64,000 nucleotides of DNA from an uncultured Balneola sp. Its GTDB lineage: Bacteria; Bacteroidota; Rhodothermia; Balneolales; Balneolaceae. Shown here piece after piece: positions 63,140-64,000 of the stretch (within the stretch, counting starts at the first letter, position 1; each line of letters opens with the position of its first letter). Position numbers and translations under genes: made by a program. Location of the stretch: assembly GCA_902529365.1 (NCBI GenBank), contig CABZWK010000002.1:1-64000 (forward strand). The letters are read 5' to 3'. Under the pieces are notes generated by a model. That model was not told where the DNA came from and searched no databases. It saw only the letters and a list, made by a program, of their open reading frames with translations.

Positions 63140-64000
63140 ATGATGAAGTTATGTTATTATTTTATGTTTTTTTGTCTTGTAATTGTGATGAATTGTAATG
63201 ATTACGAGTCACCTGAACAACTAGTTCGATATTCCTACCATAGCTCACTAGATAATACTTCTCGTGAGTATTACGTCTATTTACCAAAAGGTTATTACAG
63301 TCAAAAAGATAAAAAATGGCCTGTTATTCTTTTCTTACACGGTGATGGTGAACGTGGTAATGGACTAGATGAACTGGCTTATACCCGCATTCATGGCCCT
63401 TTGTATGAAGCTTGGGCAATGAAAAAAAACCTACCATTTGTACTCATAGTGCCACAGTTACCTATGTTTGGAAGGGATACTTTAGGTATTAGCTATTTAC
63501 AAAACAGATCACTTTCTAATGTACCTAAGCGATTTGATACCGGAGTACCTACCAGAGCCCCATTTTTTTCTGGCCCCCCAATTCAAAGCTCGCCTATGGT
63601 AGAGGAATTCGCTGATGATTTACCATTTTTTAGTGATGGTTGGAATCGCGTGGAGAATGATTTGTTAGCTATCCTCGATACTAGCCATAATGAACTACAA
63701 ATAGATCCAAATAGAATATATTTAACAGGGCTTAGTTATGGTGGTTTTGGAACTTGGTACATGGGCAGTAAACATCCTGAAAAATTTGCTGCTATTGCAC
63801 CTGTTGTAGCTTGGGGACATCCTCAAATTATTCCACCCATTGCAAAGCATAATTTACCAATTTGGGTATTTGCAGGTGGTAAAGATCTGACCGTGGAAAA
63901 GAAATATTTTTACAAAGGAATGGCCATGCTAGAATCATTGGGGCACACAAAAATGCAATTCACTATTCATGAAGATCTTGGCCATGATGCTTGGAAAAGA
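63140..64000 (+). CDS. Secreted esterase/depolymerase-type alpha/beta hydrolase, 3' end outside window
   Basis: An open frame of 287 codons running off the window edge, so the end is unknown. The start ATG at 63140 (another at 63143) is two bases from the previous gene's stop. The N-terminus has a hydrophobic stretch ending in VIVMNC, a lipobox-like Cys near residue 20. PVILFLHGDGERGNG gives the oxyanion region; IYLTGLSYGGFGTW has the GxSxG nucleophile; GGKDLTVEK holds the acid, and EDLGHDAW the His. This resembles dienelactone-hydrolase or polyhydroxybutyrate-depolymerase-like lipoproteins. Confidence 0.8.
   Translation, partial: MMKLCYYFMFFCLVIVMNCNDYESPEQLVRYSYHSSLDNTSREYYVYLPKGYYSQKDKKWPVILFLHGDGERGNGLDELAYTRIHGPLYEAWAMKKNLPFVLIVPQLPMFGRDTLGISYLQNRSLSNVPKRFDTGVPTRAPFFSGPPIQSSPMVEEFADDLPFFSDGWNRVENDLLAILDTSHNELQIDPNRIYLTGLSYGGFGTWYMGSKHPEKFAAIAPVVAWGHPQIIPPIAKHNLPIWVFAGGKDLTVEKKYFYKGMAMLESLGHTKMQFTIHEDLGHDAWKR

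Overview
The window is an ordinary-looking chromosomal segment: densely packed, AT-rich (impression only; GC was not computed), with about 58 genes and no rRNA, tRNA, CRISPR array, insertion sequence or prophage that I could see. The gene content suggests a member of the FCB group, most likely Balneolota/Rhodothermota or a near relative in Bacteroidota. Supporting signs are the many short lipoprotein signals, weak or absent Shine-Dalgarno sequences with several forced TTG starts, a SUF operon followed by a DUF2480 gene, a fused ThrA with ThrB and ThrC, type 2 isopentenyl diphosphate isomerase, BamD and SurA-type lipoproteins. The assignment is an inference from family knowledge, not a measured phylogeny.

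Layout. 0-9 kb: a complete recC-recB-recD operon with overlapping or very close junctions. 9-17 kb: an FKBP lipoprotein, a DEAD-box RNA helicase with a long Lys/Ser tail, an alkaline phosphatase lipoprotein, small membrane proteins, a putative metallopeptidase, a SlyD-like FKBP, a DUF971 protein and a TetA-like MFS exporter. 17-23 kb: greA, a Nudix hydrolase, then ackA - caspase-like lipoprotein - pta - manA. 23-30 kb: sufB-sufC-sufD-sufS-nfu-sufA, DUF2480 and an SDR. 30-35 kb: type 2 IDI, a polyprenyl diphosphate synthase, bamD, nadD and an LD-carboxypeptidase. 35-41 kb: a D-serine dehydratase-like enzyme (minus strand), a RimB-like/RimK/DUF952 cluster, a minus-strand der - membrane protein - peroxiredoxin operon, and small membrane proteins including a possible 25-residue one. 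41-46 kb: a UvrD/PcrA-type helicase, thymidine kinase and a CNT nucleoside transporter. 45-53 kb: three consecutive parvulin/SurA-related genes, a MoxR ATPase and a large von Willebrand A membrane protein. 53-57 kb: apt, tadA, and a minus-strand pair of a PlsC-type acyltransferase and an unusual DedA-family fusion. 57-64 kb: an alpha/beta hydrolase, the thrA-thrB-thrC operon, an SGNH hydrolase and the first 287 codons of a secreted esterase cut by the window edge.

How genes work together. RecBCD and the UvrD-like helicase serve double-strand-break repair. AckA and Pta form the acetyl-CoA/acetate node. The SUF genes build and deliver Fe-S clusters. IDI-2 and the prenyl synthase make isoprenoid chains. 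BamD and the SurA/PpiC-like proteins serve outer-membrane biogenesis. ThrABC converts aspartate-pathway intermediates to threonine.

The least conventional items are two proteins whose enzyme-like domains appear to have lost their catalytic residues: a caspase-fold lipoprotein between ackA and pta, and an alpha/beta-hydrolase-like domain fused in front of a DedA domain next to plsC. Others are a RimB-like protein with DTD instead of DTG, a thymidine kinase with only two of four zinc cysteines, and a small hydrophobic ORF with a good ribosome binding site. I did not find a convincing wholly new multi-gene defence or mobile system.
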